A stretch of DNA of 64,000 nt from Macrotis lagotis (lineage: Eukaryota; Chordata; Mammalia; Peramelemorphia; Peramelidae). Shown here piece by piece: positions 9,607 through 22,698 of this stretch. The first letter of the stretch is position 1. Every line of letters starts with the position of its first letter. The translations under genes and the position numbers were made by a program. Under the pieces are notes generated by a model. That model searched no databases, was not told the DNA's origin, and saw only the letters and a list, made by a program, of their open reading frames with translations. Location of the stretch: positions 99,433,637 through 99,497,636 of the forward strand of contig NC_133665.1 in the NCBI RefSeq assembly GCF_037893015.1. The letters run 5' to 3'.

Positions 9607-12600
9607 ATTCCAATTCTTGCTTTCAGCTGCCCATCAACTAATCCCCTGCTGGAGAGAAAATAAAATGATATATGGAAAGCACTTTGTGACCATAAAGTTC
9701 TAATACCAAGGTTAACAAACTATCCTGGCAGTCCTTTTTTATGGCCTTCCAACTATGAATGAATTTTACAAAGATAAATGCCATTCTTAGCCCAAGGACC
9801 ATATAAAAATAGCCATTGGCTAGACTTGACATGTAGGCTATAGTTTTTGTACCCTTATTTTAAGGAAATACTAAGTGTAATTATTATAATAATGATTATA
9901 TTTTATGTTGAGAGGTTTCTATATGTGTGAAGCAATGGAGTTAAGTGACTTGCCCAAGGTCACACAGCAAGTAGAGTGTCTGAGATCATAATTGAACTCA
10001 GGTTCTCCAGGGCTTGGTACTCTATTCACTTCACCACTTAGCTGCTTTTATTTATATTTTATTAAGAGATTAAGAAACTAAAGGCAAGGTAGGTTAAGTA
10101 ACTTGACCAGTTTCATACAGTTTCAGTTGGTACCAGGCCCAGGATTCAAATCCTCAGAACAACAGATTCCCTTCTAATTCTTCCATCTCTAATTCTAGGA
10201 AATGTTTCTGGCCTTTAGCTGGTCTTTAGTTCAGGACTGGGGTAGAATCCATTGAACCCCTGAGGGCTGACTCTATATAGCCCTGGGGATCTTCCTCATG
10301 CCAGAGAGTGAACTGATGTTCTGCTCCCTGGGATACAAACAGCCAAAGTTCTGGGGTAATGTGTTTGCCAGTGTCTTTGCTTCCTAAGTGGGTTCCTTGG
10401 TGAAATGCAAGTATCTGTGGCTTAACTCAATGTCACAATGCAGATAGATGTGGCCATCTCTTCTTTCTCCATCCAATCTTATTCTCATCTTCAGACCAAA
10501 GGATCTTGTGAAAAGGCTAACCAACAGTGTTGTCTGTAGTCATAAGATTGCTAAGGGTATCAATGATAGTGAATTCAATTTACATAGAATTTTAAAATAT
10601 GTGATATCATTTGAATATATGATTTCATCTGAGTCTTATAACAACTCTGTGAGATAGGTACTAGCCATGGTATTTCACCCAATTAAGGAATGAGGAAGCT
10701 AAACCTTTGACTTGCTCAGGGTCATCCAGTAGTTTCATAATGAAGGTCTTTCTGACTCCAAGTCTTGCACTCTACTGATTAGGCTACTCTACTTTTCATT
10801 TTGCCAATAGTCATTCCCAAAGCTGACAATGAGAGATGAGGAAAATTTTCTCCTGTCCTCTCTCTCCCAATCCTTCTCCTTACATCTCAGTATTGGACCT
10901 TCACCCTTTTAGCTTAAGCCAGTGATTCTTGACCCCTTTTGTGTCATGGACCCTTTGACTATTTGATGATACTTTGGGGAACCCTTTGCAGAATCAGGTT
11001 TCTCAATGATTGAGTCACAAGCTAAGTTTCACTCTATTGTTAATGTAGAATCTTTTTAATTGCATCTTCCTCTGATTCATCAATGTCTAAAGATCATGCT
11101 AACTATGCTCAGAACTTTTGGGTCCCTACTAGAGAGATTCTTCTCCCTCCACCTTTCCCATATTCCAATCTCCAAGTTGCTCCTATGATTTCATCTGCTG
11201 GGATAGGAACAAATCTTGAGGGGTTAGGAATGGAGACCTGACCTCAGTTTTTAGTACAGTCTGACTGAAATCTGGCCCATTACCATGATCACTACAGCTA
11301 TTCTAAGGTTAGAGTCTACCAGGCTTTTGGAGACCTGACCCTCCTGCATGAAGGAACCTCTGGGACTCAGTTATCCAGACTACATTATACAGGTTCAAAC
11401 AGAGTCCTGTCCAGGTGCTGGGAACATTGTTCAGATGCCTGGGAACATTGAAAAGGGTCCAGCTAAAGCTGATCTGTAACATAAGACATTTATTGCTGAA
11501 GGACTGCATTAGGTGGACAGCTCTTGCCAACAGGCACTTGTTAAGATCTGAAAATTTTAGTCTGGAACATACTTCCACTCCCAACTCCTAAAATGTAATT
11601 AGCTTTTAGGAAAGGTTCACATCAAGCAGTTAGGCTGCAAAGTGGAAAAGGTACCAGACTTGGAGTTAGGATGATCTGAGTTCAAGTTCTTCCCCAAATA
11701 TTTGCTGTGGGACCCATGCCAAGTCACTGACCAACTCAACCTGTTTCCTCAACTACAAAATGGGGATAAGCCTAGTGCCTACTTCCCAGGATTATGTTGA
11801 TCAAATGAGATCATATATGGGCCACACAGTTCTCACCTGCATCAGTCTCAACCAAAAGAATTTGGTCATATTTGCCACTGTAGTCTGCCTTTCTCTAAAT
11901 CTTAATCCCCAAGTAATGGGTGGGACCCATGTCCTTTCTATCCCTTCCTCCCTCTAATAAAAGTTATATTCTTCTGCTCTGCCCTCAGTCAAGCTTGGCT
12001 TTCAGGAAAGGACTTGACAAATAGAATTACAATGGGATGCTGATGGCCAGTAAGGGTTTAGTGTGCAACTACTTAAAGGGAAATTTGTTAATAGGAGAAA
12101 AAACCTTATGCTAAATGAATTAAGATCTAATATTAAATTTTTAGGCACGATCTTAAGCTATCAGAAGATTTAGGGGATAGAAAGACCCTTTCCTTAGTTT
12201 TCAGAATACAACTTATAGGCGATCACATATTTTAGCCTTCTGTGATGGCAGCCCTAATTAATGTAGTTAATAATGGCTTCCCATTTTCTCTGCCTGTATC
12301 TCTGGTTCTGGCTTTCTCCATCTCTCCATTTCTCTGCCTCTCTTTCTCTTTTTCTCTCTACCTTTAACGTAAGTCCCTTTTGACTTCAGTTTGTGGAGTG
12401 AGGGCAGAGAGAGAAGGAAGTGTTGGTCCCATCCAGCTTGATTAGTACATTTGGGGTTTTCTTGGCAAAGATGCTGCAGTGGTTTGCCATTTCCTTCTCT
12501 ATCTCATTTTACAGATAAAGAAACTGAGGTTACCATAGTTAAATAACTTTAATGTAGATATTTTACTCTTCTGACTTCCTGTTGCATAATTATCAATAAT
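9607..12600. other. Decayed flank shared with 28455-30200
   Basis: No gene. The order of blocks matches the flank of copy B at 28455-30200. It contains old SINE pieces near 9900-10045 (minus), 10570-10800 (minus, MIR/CORE type), 11615-11830 (plus, CORE type) and an RTE-tail fragment near 12450-12550. The small frames at 10448, 11309 and 11760 have no recognisable similarity. Confidence 0.6.
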
Positions 12601-13469
12601 AATAGCAATGAAAATATAATCAGGGTATGCTTAGCAGATTAGTGCTAGATGTGATCCTAAAATTTGCATATAGTGACAAATATGACTCCCTTTCCACCAA
12701 TAGTCTGTTCTCTTGCTAGTTGCCATTCTAGAAAAAAGTTAACATCACTTATCTATTAATTATTTTGTCAACAGGAGGGGAAGACTGTTGTTTGGTCACT
12801 AGACAACTCTCTAGATGGTGGGAGGTAGTTGGAAGAGGGAAGATAGGGTTTAGTACTTGCTTTAAAAAAACTTACCTCAACTTTCAAAATTTTCTCTCTT
12901 TCATTAGTTAGCATTGGCTACCCACTGGCTAATCACTATGTGACTTTTTAAGTTGGTCAGAGAGGTAATAAAATACAAATAAACAATAATATAATTATTC
13001 AAGAGGGGACTGCAACAACATAATAACCACTGTCCTCTCAAACATCCTCCCCCAGCTCATTCTTCTCACTTTTGTGATGGCAAAGAGTTTTTTTCCCTAA
13101 ATTGTGGGAATTTCTCCAAAGTTTCTAATGAAAAAAAGGACAAAAGATTTGGGGACTAAAATTCTGCTCCATCTGATCAATGAAAGCTGCTACTTTTGGT
13201 CTAATTTGTTATGCATTGCTCATCTACTCATTTCCATGAACAGAAAGACTTCTTTGAACAAATTTTACTTCAGTTGTAGGGCTATTATGCCCACTTCTGT
13301 GTGGCAAGAAACTCAGGGACTCTGTCATTTTTTCCACTTCTTGTCCATCTTGCTCTATAAAAAAGTCTGGGTCATATTCTCCAAGGGTAAAGAAAAACCC
13401 AAATCCTAGAATTCTGGGAGATGGATGCCCCATAACTCATTTCTCACTTCACCAAAATCACTATGATTC
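12601..13469. other. No recognised feature
   Basis: AT-rich sequence. A 101-codon open frame at 13104-13409 has no recognisable motif and no splice or neighbour context, so I treat it as chance. Confidence 0.5.
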
Positions 13470-13622
13470 TTTTTTTTTTTTGATTTTGCAAGGCAATGGG
13501 GTTCAATGACTTGCCCAAGGTCACACAGCAATGTATTATTTAGTGTGTGAGGTAGAATTTGAACTCAGGTCCTCTTGACTCCAGGGCCAGTGCTCTATCC
13601 ACTGCACCACCTAGCTGCCCCT
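13470..13622 (-). mobile_element. tRNA-derived SINE
   Basis: Reverse-oriented, moderately diverged copy (GCAAGGCAATGGGGTT to CACCTAGCTGCCCCT). Confidence 0.85.
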
Positions 13623-14984
13623 ATAAGGAATGCCCTGAATAAGTGATAGTCCACACTCCTCCCCCCCCCATTTCCTTAATTCTCCACAGCAACCTTGTGA
13701 GATAGAGAAGTTCAAGAGCCTGCTCAAACTTCTACATCTTTCTATCTCTTTGAACTCTTTGTATTTCTATTTTTTTATGGTATCATCTCATCTTTGATGT
13801 TACACAATTCAAGTATATTTCAATCGTGGATCTAAAGGTTATTTCTAAGGTTTTGTTGTTATGGTGTTTTTTCAAGTCAACTAAGAGCCATTTTTGTATA
13901 AATAGATCTTTTCCCCTTCTTGAACTAATATCCTTAGGATTTCTTTCTTATCTTGCTTTCTTCATTCTTTCCTCTCCCCTTCCCTCTTTCCTTTCCTCCA
14001 AGTAATGAGATTGCTATACCCCTCTCATCTTGCAGATGAGAAAACTAAGACCCATAAAGCTCTTCACAATTTTGAGCTTCCTCTCATGACTCCAGTTTAC
14101 CCATTCTAAGGGAAAGTAAAAATTAAGTCTTATTCCTCCTCTTTTTGGAAAAGTATTTTAAATATTTAAAGACTGTGATCTCATCTTTTTCTAACCATCT
14201 TTTGATGGTAATCTCTGGATGTTGTTTAATTTGTCAGTGGGGTGCCCAGAAATCACCACAAAACTCCAGATGTTGTCTGACTAGGTCTAAGAACAGCTGG
14301 ACAAGTGTCTTCCTCATTAAAACATTTTTCTTCTATTAGTATAGCTAAGGATAGTATGGTATTTTTTTTTTGTCAAAAGATTTTCGAAACACAGCACTGA
14401 CACATTGATCTCTCAGTCCACTAAAACTCCCATAAACATCAAATGGCATGGGACTGCTGAGAAGATAAGTTTAGACTCTCAGCACTTCTTCAACCTTAAA
14501 GAACCATCATTTCATTCTAGAATTACCCCCAAGCTGTCTTCTGTAGGTCTTGTTCCTATCAGAAATTCCCCCCAAAAAGATTTCTTTTTTTTTTCTTACC
14601 TCAACTTCCCCTCTTCTTCATTTCTCAGACCATTATAGTTTGGTTTCTAGCCTCACCCCTCAACTTAAATATTCTCCCAAATTTTCTTCATATTCTTTGT
14701 ATTTGCATTACCTTCAATTCTTTTTAAATTGTATTTTTATTCTTATTTTAATGAATATTCCCCATCCCCCAAAGAAGGGAAGAACAGATAGAAAGTATTA
14801 TAGGTAAAATCACAAATTTCTATTATGTGTGTTTTTATGCATGCCTCCTGTTTGTCTTCTGAATTGTCTTCTCTTCTGTGCATTAAAAACCCCATCAATA
14901 ATCCTTCCTCCATTCCATCCCCTCCCCTCCCCTTCCCCTTCCCTCCCCTTCCCTTCTTCTCTTGATTCATATCTGGTTTTTGAA
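13623..14984. other. Gene-free flank with pyrimidine tract
   Basis: No gene. The part near 14790-14900 matches 30210-30310 in the copy B flank (TGTTTGTCTTCTGAATT). A CCCTCCCCTTCCC-rich tract at 14905-14962 creates the open frames on both strands there. Confidence 0.55.
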
Positions 14985-15120
14985 CCCAAATGGCTGTGGA
15001 GGAGAACGAGAGATTGGTGATTTAGCACAGCAACACCCCCTCACACAATCCAATTCAGTTGTTTGTCATGATGTCATCTCCCTGATGTCATGGTCTTCTT
15101 TGAGAACAAAGGACAAATAT
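14985..15120 (+). mobile_element. 3' fragment of a longer tRNA-derived SINE
   Basis: Matches the 3' half of the complete copy at 56358-56668 (GATTTAGCACAG, CATGATGTCATCTCCCTGATGTC in part, GAACAAAGGACAAA). The 5' half is missing. Confidence 0.75.
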
Positions 15121-16984
15121 CATCATTATACATTAGCTCATGCAAGTCTTCCTAGATTTCTCTGAAACTATTCTTTCTATTAGTTTTTTCTTTTTTATGA
15201 TTAACCATTCTTTCTTATTTTTTAATTGCTTGCAAAGATAGTTTTCAACATTTATCTTTTTGTAAGCTTTTGAATTCCACATTTTTCTACCACCTTCCCT
15301 TCCCTTTCCCCCTCCACCATGGCAGCAAACAATCTAGTATAAGTTGTACATGTACAATTGTGTTTAACATATTTTCATGAGTCATGTTGTAAAAGAGGAG
15401 TTAAAATTAAGGGGGGGAAATCATAAGAAAGATAGAAAAAACATAAAAGAAATTCTAAAAAGTGAACAAAGAACTCCACAGCTTTCTTCTTTGTTTTGTT
15501 TTTCTGAATGTGTGTTTCATTTTCCATAACAGGTTTCTCAGGATTGTCTATGATCCCTGATCTGCTGAGAGGAACCATGTCCTTCATAGTTGATTCGTCT
15601 CTCCATGTTGCCATTAATTTGTTCAATGTTGTCCTGGTTCTGTTTACTTCACTCAACATCAGTTCATGCAAACTTTCCAGGCTTTTCTAAAGTCTGTCCA
15701 TTCATGATTTCTTATAGAATAATTAATCATACTTTATAACATTCATATATGATAATTTGTTCAACCGTTCCCCAATTCATAGGTATACCTTGATTTCTAA
15801 TTCTTTGCCACTGCAAAAAAAGAGCTGTTAGGAATATTTTTTGAACATGTGGGACTTTTCCCATTTTTTTATGATCTCTTTGGTTTACAGATCAAGTAGT
15901 GATATTTATGGGAAAAAAGGGTATGCATAGTTGTGGTTATTTTTGCCTTTTGGGTATAGTTCTAAATTGCTGTCCAGAATAGCTGGATCAGTTCACAATT
16001 CTACCAACTGTACATTAGTTTCATAGTTCCAGTTTTCCCACATCCTCTACAACACTGTTCATTTTCCTTTTTTATTTTAGTTAATATGATAGGAATGAGG
16101 TGGTACCTCAGAGTTATTTTAATTTGCACTTCTCTAATCAGTGATGATTTGGAGCATTTTTTCATCTGACTATATTAATTTCTTTATCTAAAAACTGCCT
16201 TTTCATTTCCTTTGACTATCTGTTAGAGAATGACTTTTATTCTTATAAATTTGACTCAGTTCTCTATTTATTTTAGAAATGAATTATATCAGAGACATTA
16301 GCTGTGAGGGTTGTTTCCTAGCTTTCTGCATTCCTTCTAATCTTGGTTGCATTGGTTTTGTTTGTACAAAACTTTTCAACTTGTAATCAAAGTTATCCAT
16401 TTTGCATTTTACAATGTTCTCTGTCTCTTCTTTGGTCATAAACTACTCTCCTCTTTATAGATCTCACAAAAAACTATTTCTTGTTCTCCTAATTGGCTTA
16501 TGGTATTACCTTTTGTGTCTAAATCCTTGACCCATTTCAGGGTGTGGGAAACTATACCCAGTTTCTACCATCCTATTTTCCAGTTTTCCCAGCAGTTTTT
16601 GTCCCAGAAGCTGGATTCATCTTTGTCTTTCAGTTTATCATAGTCATTTACTATTATTTCTTTTGAACCAAATCTATTCCACTGATCCACTTTTCTATTT
16701 CTTAGCCAGAACAGGTAGTTTGATGATTGCTACTTTATAATCTAGGTTTTTCTGATCTTTTAACATTTTATTTGTTTTCCAATTATATACAATAGCAATA
16801 TGAACCTATCATTTTTTGTAAGGTTTTGAATTTTACAATTCCTTCCCCTCCCTTCCTCCCCAAAGGCTGTCTGATAGTCTCTACATTATTTCCATGCTAT
16901 ACATTGATGTAAATTTAATAAGAGTAAATATGAGTAAACATAAACCCCCTCCCCCCAAGAAGATGAGAAACCTCAAGAATAGAA

Positions 16985-16985
<1 letters not shown>

Positions 16986-17041
<56 letters not shown>
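16986..17041. repeat. (GA)n microsatellite
   Basis: Near-perfect AG dinucleotide run in the HAL1-like 3' part. It produces the arginine/glutamate repeat of the overlapping open frame. Confidence 0.95.
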
Positions 17042-17046
<5 letters not shown>

Positions 17047-17574
17047 TGTGCTTCAGTCTGTGTTCAGATTTCAATGGCTCTTTCTCTGAGGTGAGTTGCT
17101 TTCTTTATCATAACTCCACCAGAGAAGTTGTTTCAATATTTTTCCCACAGTTACAATTACTAGCTGTACCTCCACTCTATTTCTCCCCACTCTCATTTAT
17201 TCTATTCTCTCTCTCCTTTCATCTTGACCCTGTCCAAAAGTGTGTTGAATCTGAGTACCCTCTCCCTCGATCTTCCCTCTCTTCTGTCACCTATTCCCTC
17301 CTTCCCTCCCCCCCATCCCCCTTATCCCATCCCTTTCTTCTTATTTTTCTCTAGGGTAAGATAGATTTCCTCACCCTATTAAATGCGTGTTATTTCCTCT
17401 CTGAGCCATTTCTGATGAGAATGAAAGATCACTCATTCCCCCTTTGCCTTCCCCCTTTACACGCCATTGAAAAAGCTTTTTCTTGAGTCTTATGTGAAAT
17501 TTCTTAGCTTATTCTTCATCTCCTTTTCCTTCCTCCCAGTACTTTCCTTTATCACCCACTGACTCCATCTTTTT

Positions 17575-17670
17575 ACTATATATATGTATACATATGTATA
17601 TATATGTATAGATATGTATATATTCCTATGTCCTATGTACACCCCCCATATATAATATATATATGTATAC

Positions 17671-17701
<31 letters not shown>

Positions 17702-17702
17702 T
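17575..17702. repeat. (TA)n / TATATG microsatellite
   Basis: TATATATG-rich tract ending in a pure TA run, at the place where marsupial L1/HAL1 copies commonly carry such a repeat. Confidence 0.9.
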
Positions 17703-18330
17703 TCCTTCTAACAGCTCTTATAAATGAGAAAGTTCATATGAGTTATTAATATCGTCTTCCTGTGCAGGAATACAAACAGTCCAACATCATTAAGTTCCTC
17801 ATAGTTAGTCCCTCTCTTCCACTCCCTCTGTGGTTCACCAGAGTCCTGTACTTGATGATCAAACTTTCTGTTCAGCTCTGGTTGTTTCAGTAGGAAAGTT
17901 TGAAAGTCCCCTGTTTCATTGAAAGTCCATCTTTTCCCCCTGAAAGAGGATGTTCAGTTTGCTGGGTAGTTGATTATCAGTTGTAAACCAAGATCTTTTG
18001 CCTTCCACAATATCATATTCCAATCCCTATGAGCCCTTAATGTAGATGCTGTCAGATCCTTGTAATCCTGACTATGGAGCCTCGGTAGTTGGATTGTTAT
18101 TTTCTGGCAGCTTTCAGAATTTTCTCTTTGATTTGGGAGTTTTAGAATTTGTCTATACTATTCCTAGAAGTTTTTCATTTGGGATCCCTTTCAGGAGGTG
18201 ACTGGTGAATTCTCCGGATTTCTATTTTTACCCTCTGCTTCTAGGATCTCAGGGCAATTTTGCTGTATTATTTCTTGAAAAATGAAGTCTAGGCTCTTCT
18301 CGTGATTGTAGCTTTCAGATAGCCCAATAA

Positions 18331-18488
18331 TTTTTTTTTTAGTTTTTTGCAAGGCAATGGGATTAAGTGGCTTGCCCAAGGCCATACAGCTAGGTAATTA
18401 TTAAGTGTCTGAGACTGGATTTGAACCCAGGTACTCCTGACTCCAGGGCCAGTGCTTTATCCACTGTGCCACCTAGCCACCCCCCGCC
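18331..18488 (-). mobile_element. WSINE1-like SINE inside the HAL1-like ORF1
   Basis: Reverse-oriented young SINE flanked by CCAATAATTTTT repeats. Third layer of nesting: SINE in HAL1 in L1 in older L1. Confidence 0.88.
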
Positions 18489-20713
18489 CCAATAATTTTT
18501 AAATTATTTCTTCTGGATCTGTTTTTGAGGTTGGTTGTTTTTCCAATGAGATATTTCACATTTTTTTCTAATTTTTGCTTTTTTGGAAGAGTTTTATTTC
18601 TTCCTGCTTTCTTGCAAAGTCATTTGAAGGAGTTATTTTCTTCAGAGAGCTTTTTTATCTCCTTTTCCAGCTGACCAATTCTGCTTTTTAAGGCATTCTT
18701 CTCTTCATTTGCCTTTTGTTTTGCTTTTTCCATTAGGCCTAAATTGGTTTTTAACCTATTATTTTCTTCAGTATTTTTTTGTATATCTTTCACCAAACTT
18801 TTGATTTGATTTTCATGGTTTTTCTGCATCACTTTCATTTCTACTCCCATTTTTTCCCTCCATCTCCCTTAATTGCTTTTCAAAATCTTTTTTGAGCTCA
18901 TTCATAGTCTGAGCCCATTTTCTATTTCTCTTGAAGGTTTTGGGTACAGAAGCTTTGATTTTGTTGTCATCTGAGTATGTGTTTTGATCTTCCATGGGAC
19001 TAAAGTAATTCTCTATGATCAGATTCTTCAAGTAATTCTCTATGATCAGATTCTTCTTTTTCTGTTGTTTACTCATTTCCTCAGCCCAAGACAGCACTTC
19101 CAAGGATTTGGGGTTTTTTTTTTTGAGGGGGACACTCCACTGGGAGTGGTCTTATGCTCTCTTGCCTGTGCTTTGAAATGTAGATGTTCCCCCTCCCCCC
19201 ACACACACACACACTTCCTTCTCCCCTGGGGCTATAAGGAGGAGCCTGCTTTCTTAGTATGTAAGCCCAAACTGCAAGCTGGATCTGAGGTGGAGGCAAA
19301 CAGCAGAGTTCTACCCCAGGGAGAGCAGAGATATCTCTGCAGACTTCTCTTACTGTCTCTGGGGGTGCAGGTTGCTTTCTCCTGATTGTCACTGCAGATT
19401 CTGTTGTCTTTGCTCCTCACTCCACACTGATTCTGGTGCAGCAGTGTTCTTCCCCCCCCCCCAGCTTCAAGCTGTTGCTGGTGATCTCTGGACTGGGCTG
19501 GGCTGGGCTGGGCTGGACTGTGCTATAGCTGAGGCTTTTTCCCCAATCCCTGGTCCTGGTGAAACACACCTTTCCCGTGAAAGTTTCTAAGTTATCTTAG
19601 ACTGGGAAAATGTATCACTCAGTCTTTCTGTGGGTTCTGCCCCTCTAAATTTTGGCTAGAGTCATCATTTGTTTGTTTTTTGGAGTCTGGGGGGTAGGAG
19701 TTCTCAGGAAATGCTGCCTTCATGCCACCATCTTGGCTTTGCCTCCTATGATATATTTTTAAATGTGGCATGGTAGGCCACCTTCCTTTGCGATTTTTTT
19801 TCATGAGTGCCCTAGATATTCTTGACCTTTGCTTCTCCAGATGAATTTTGTTACTATTTTTTCTGTCTGTGTAAAATAATTTTTTTTACTAGTTTGATTG
19901 ATATGGAACTGAATGAGTAATTTAGTTTAGGTAGAATTGTCATTATAGGTCAGCTTATCCATGAGTAATTGACATTTCTCAATTGTTTAGATCTGATTTT
20001 ATTTTTGTGAAAAGTGTTTTGTAATTGTGTTCATATAGTTTCTGGGTTTGTTTTGCCAGGTTGATGCCCAAGAATTTTATGCTGTCTACTGGTACTTTAA
20101 ATTGAATTTCTCTTTTTATCTCTTGCTGCTGGGCTTTGTTGGTAATATATAGAAATACTAATGATTTACATGGATTGATTTTATATCTAGTTACTCCATT
20201 CTTTCTTATGACACTTATGACACAGTAGTATTCCATTACATTCATATACTATAGTGGTTATAATGAAATACTAAGGTATATGTACTATGGTTTAGATGGA
20301 ATGGCATAGTAAATTATATATTATAAATTATATATTATAATAAATTATGATACAAAAGCTAGGGTCTAAATCCTAGATTGTCCTCTGGCTCTGAGTTCTG
20401 GCATTCTCGTTGATCAGATTACATTTTAGTAAGTTCTTTTTGAGAGTCTAGGAGCTAGAAGCATTGCATGAAAGTCAAGGTTGACGTTTCCTTTGCTGTG
20501 TTCCCTTCAAAATCTATTCATTTTGGGAAAAGGAATGTGAAGAGGTAGTGTGTATCAGATTCCATCCTTGGTCAGTACAAGTGGTACCAGTCTAACTTCC
20601 CTTCCCAAAGTAAAAAGATTAGTAAACTACCTTAATATTTGCTCAAGCCTATATGGATGATTGGGCTTGAGGTTAGCAGTTTATATACAAGGCTGGGTTA
20701 AAACTTGTTTCTG

Positions 20714-20875
20714 GGGGTGGCTAGGTGGCACAGTGGATAGAGCACGGGCCCTGAAGTCAGGAGTACCTGAGTTCAAATGAGGCTTCAGACACTTAATAAT
20801 TACCTAGCTGTGTGGCCTTGGGCAAGCCACTTAACCCCATTTGCCTTGCAAAAACATAAAAAAACCCCAAAAAAT
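20714..20875 (+). mobile_element. WSINE1-like SINE (copy of the 4278 insertion)
   Basis: Same insertion and same AAAACTTGTTTCTG flanks as in copy A. Confidence 0.9.
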
Positions 20876-20964
20876 AAAACTTGTTTCTGAATACCTAGGG
20901 GTTGGCATATTTACTTGGAGTTGGAGGAAATATGGTTGGGCATCTCACAGGAAGGAGTACTCAC

Positions 20965-22640
20965 CCCATATTCCTTGAATTCACATTGGTGAGGGTTCTG
21001 GTTCTCCATATTAAGACACTTAGTTTCTTGGATGGTGAAAATCAGAATGTGGTTCCCATCCTGGAAGGGAGAGAGTTGAAGGAAGCATAAAGGATAAGGG
21101 TGAGAGGAGTGAGGATGAGACCGTACAATGAAACATAGACAAAGTCTGTCCTTGAAGACTCTCCTTGGATTCAAAACTTTGCCCTCTCCCAGCTTCTAGG
21201 ATCCAGTATTCGAACAATATGCTTTAGAGTCAGAAGACCTGGGTTTGAAGCCTAGCTTTTCTATTTAATTCTTTTGTGACCTTGCACAAACTGTTCAGGC
21301 TCCTCCCCTCCTCCATCAAAACTATTCATTGTCTAACAGTCTCTTGCTAGAAAATATGAAAGTCCCTTAATTCTTCCTCTCCAATGGAGCAACAGGTACA
21401 ATTGAGCTAATATGTGATCTTGGGGAGTTTTAGCAGGAGCTCTCTGAAGACTGTACCTCCACTAATTAGAGTGATTCTAATAAACCATAGATAGCATAGG
21501 AAGTGAGGGTGGAATATTTTGGCACCCTGGAACTTTTTTTTTAAATCACTTGTAGGCAGTCCATTTTCTCTGCCTAAGATCAGCCCCTGTGGGCAATGGT
21601 AGTCCAGGAGCACTCTCCCTTCTACAGCATTTATTAGACTCTATTGCTTTCCCAGGCTAGAATGAGCTCTTTGGGGCTCTGGGCACTCTATTCTGTCTTT
21701 CACAGTAATCCTTATTCTCGCTTTTGAACAGATCCTGCACCTTGTAACCCATCATTCCCTTTGAAAAATAGAATCCCACTTCATCCCTGAGTCCCTTCCC
21801 CTTATGTGAAGTCACATTCTTCTTAAAAATTTAACTCAAAGAAATTCAGAAAAGCAAAGATATGTTTGGTGAATAAAATGAACAGAACCAGAGAACAACA
21901 AATATGATTAAAATAATTTTAAATGGAAATTATCCCAAAATGAAGCATACTATTGTATGAAAATATTGAACAATCTTGGTTTTGGAGAAAGAAATGCATT
22001 TCTCTCCTTTACTGGAGAAGTAGAGGCACAGAATTTTGCAAACACTAGTAGATAGAACTGTCAGCAAGTGGTTTTGCCGAACTGCTTTTCTTAATCATAG
22101 GACAAAGGGTAGAGAAGGATGATAAGAATATATTTGGAAACTGCACTAATTTAAAAACAAAGATATAAAACAACAACAACAAAAACCTGTAGTTTAAGAC
22201 TTGCCTCTCCCAGGGAGTTTTTCTAGGGGACTCTAGAGCCACCTTATTCTGCCCTAGATTCTGAGACCTGCTCTTTCAATGACCAGAATTACTTCCAAAT
22301 GAACCTCCTTGAAAGGCACTCAGAGGATGCTCCATCATGGTTTAGGAATGACCTTAAAGATTAGAGATGGAGCATGGAAGTGTGCATGGAAGCATGCACC
22401 TTTAACTTAGAATATATCACCCCAAATTATGCGCTTGAGGAGATGGAGACAAGTGGGAAGGGGATTCATCCTGCCATCTTCAGCTCTGGCATCAACGAGC
22501 CTGTAGATGCCTTTTGTTCTAGTGATTCACTAATCTGGATATAGCTTTTTGTCACTCAATCTCTTCTTATGCTGAGCAGAAAGTGCTGTAATGGCCAAGG
22601 CCACATATAGCAGCAGAAGGCTTCTCCCCAGACTCCCCAT
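20965..22640 (-). pseudogene. Cathelicidin pseudogene B (exons 2 and 1 only)
   Basis: Exon 1 is about 22470-22640 (starts MGSLGRSLLLLYVALAITAL) and exon 2 is 20965-21060 (32 open codons, DGNHILIFTIQETKCL start). It shares with copy A the missing base and stop in exon 1 and the lost donor, so the gene was already dead when the block was duplicated. Exons 3 and 4 are absent: 20350 and below is LINE sequence. The 87-codon frame at 20911-21174 is exon 2 with intron read-through. Confidence 0.88.
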
Positions 22641-22691
22641 CTTTTCTCATCTAGTCTGGGGCTCCATGTCTTCCTTTCCTTCCAAGATGTT

Positions 22692-22698
22692 CTTTATA
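22692..22698 (-). promoter_or_regulatory. TATA box of pseudogene B
   Basis: TATAAAG on the minus strand at the same distance from the start codon as in copy A. Confidence 0.55.

Larger units (their letters stand above)
16756..19749 (-). mobile_element. HAL1-like element (L1 with ORF1 only) nested in L1
   Basis: Read on the minus strand, it starts at about 19749 with a GGAGGCAAAGCCAAGATGGT-type 5' end, then a 5' UTR (19110-19740), ORF1 pieces, and a long 3' UTR with GA and TA microsatellites. ORF1 shows a coiled coil (18620-18850, heptads such as KSRIGQLEKEIKKLSEENN) and the L1 ORF1p core (18191-18325, IIGLSESYNHEKSLDFIFQE). No ORF2 follows, which is the HAL1 arrangement; an ordinary L1 with ORF2 deleted is the alternative. 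ORF1 is broken by stops and by a SINE. Frames at 18984-19590 are this element's 5' UTR read in either direction. Confidence 0.72.
15205..20209 (-). mobile_element. 5'-truncated L1 insertion with target-site duplication, split by a HAL1-like element
   Basis: An exact 14-base direct repeat CCATTCTTTCTTAT (15205-15218 and 20196-20209) brackets the block. A T-run follows the left copy, fitting the poly(A) end of a minus-strand L1. The L1 itself is 15219-16755 (3' end) plus about 19750-20195 (ORF2 C-terminal half; frame at 19979-20245 with KFLGINLAKQTQKLYEHNYK). The halves are contiguous in L1 once the inner 3 kb element is removed. The target was an older L1 3' fragment: sequence left of 15205 and right of 20209 matches adjacent parts of 30800-30960. 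Confidence 0.85.

Noticed and set aside
14743-15028. Arg/Gly/Glu-rich frames on the minus strand
   Set aside because: They come from a CCCTCC pyrimidine tract and a SINE fragment.
18984-19590. 133-codon and neighbouring frames as a gene
   Set aside because: They lie in the 5' UTR of the HAL1-like element, and both strands are open because of base composition.
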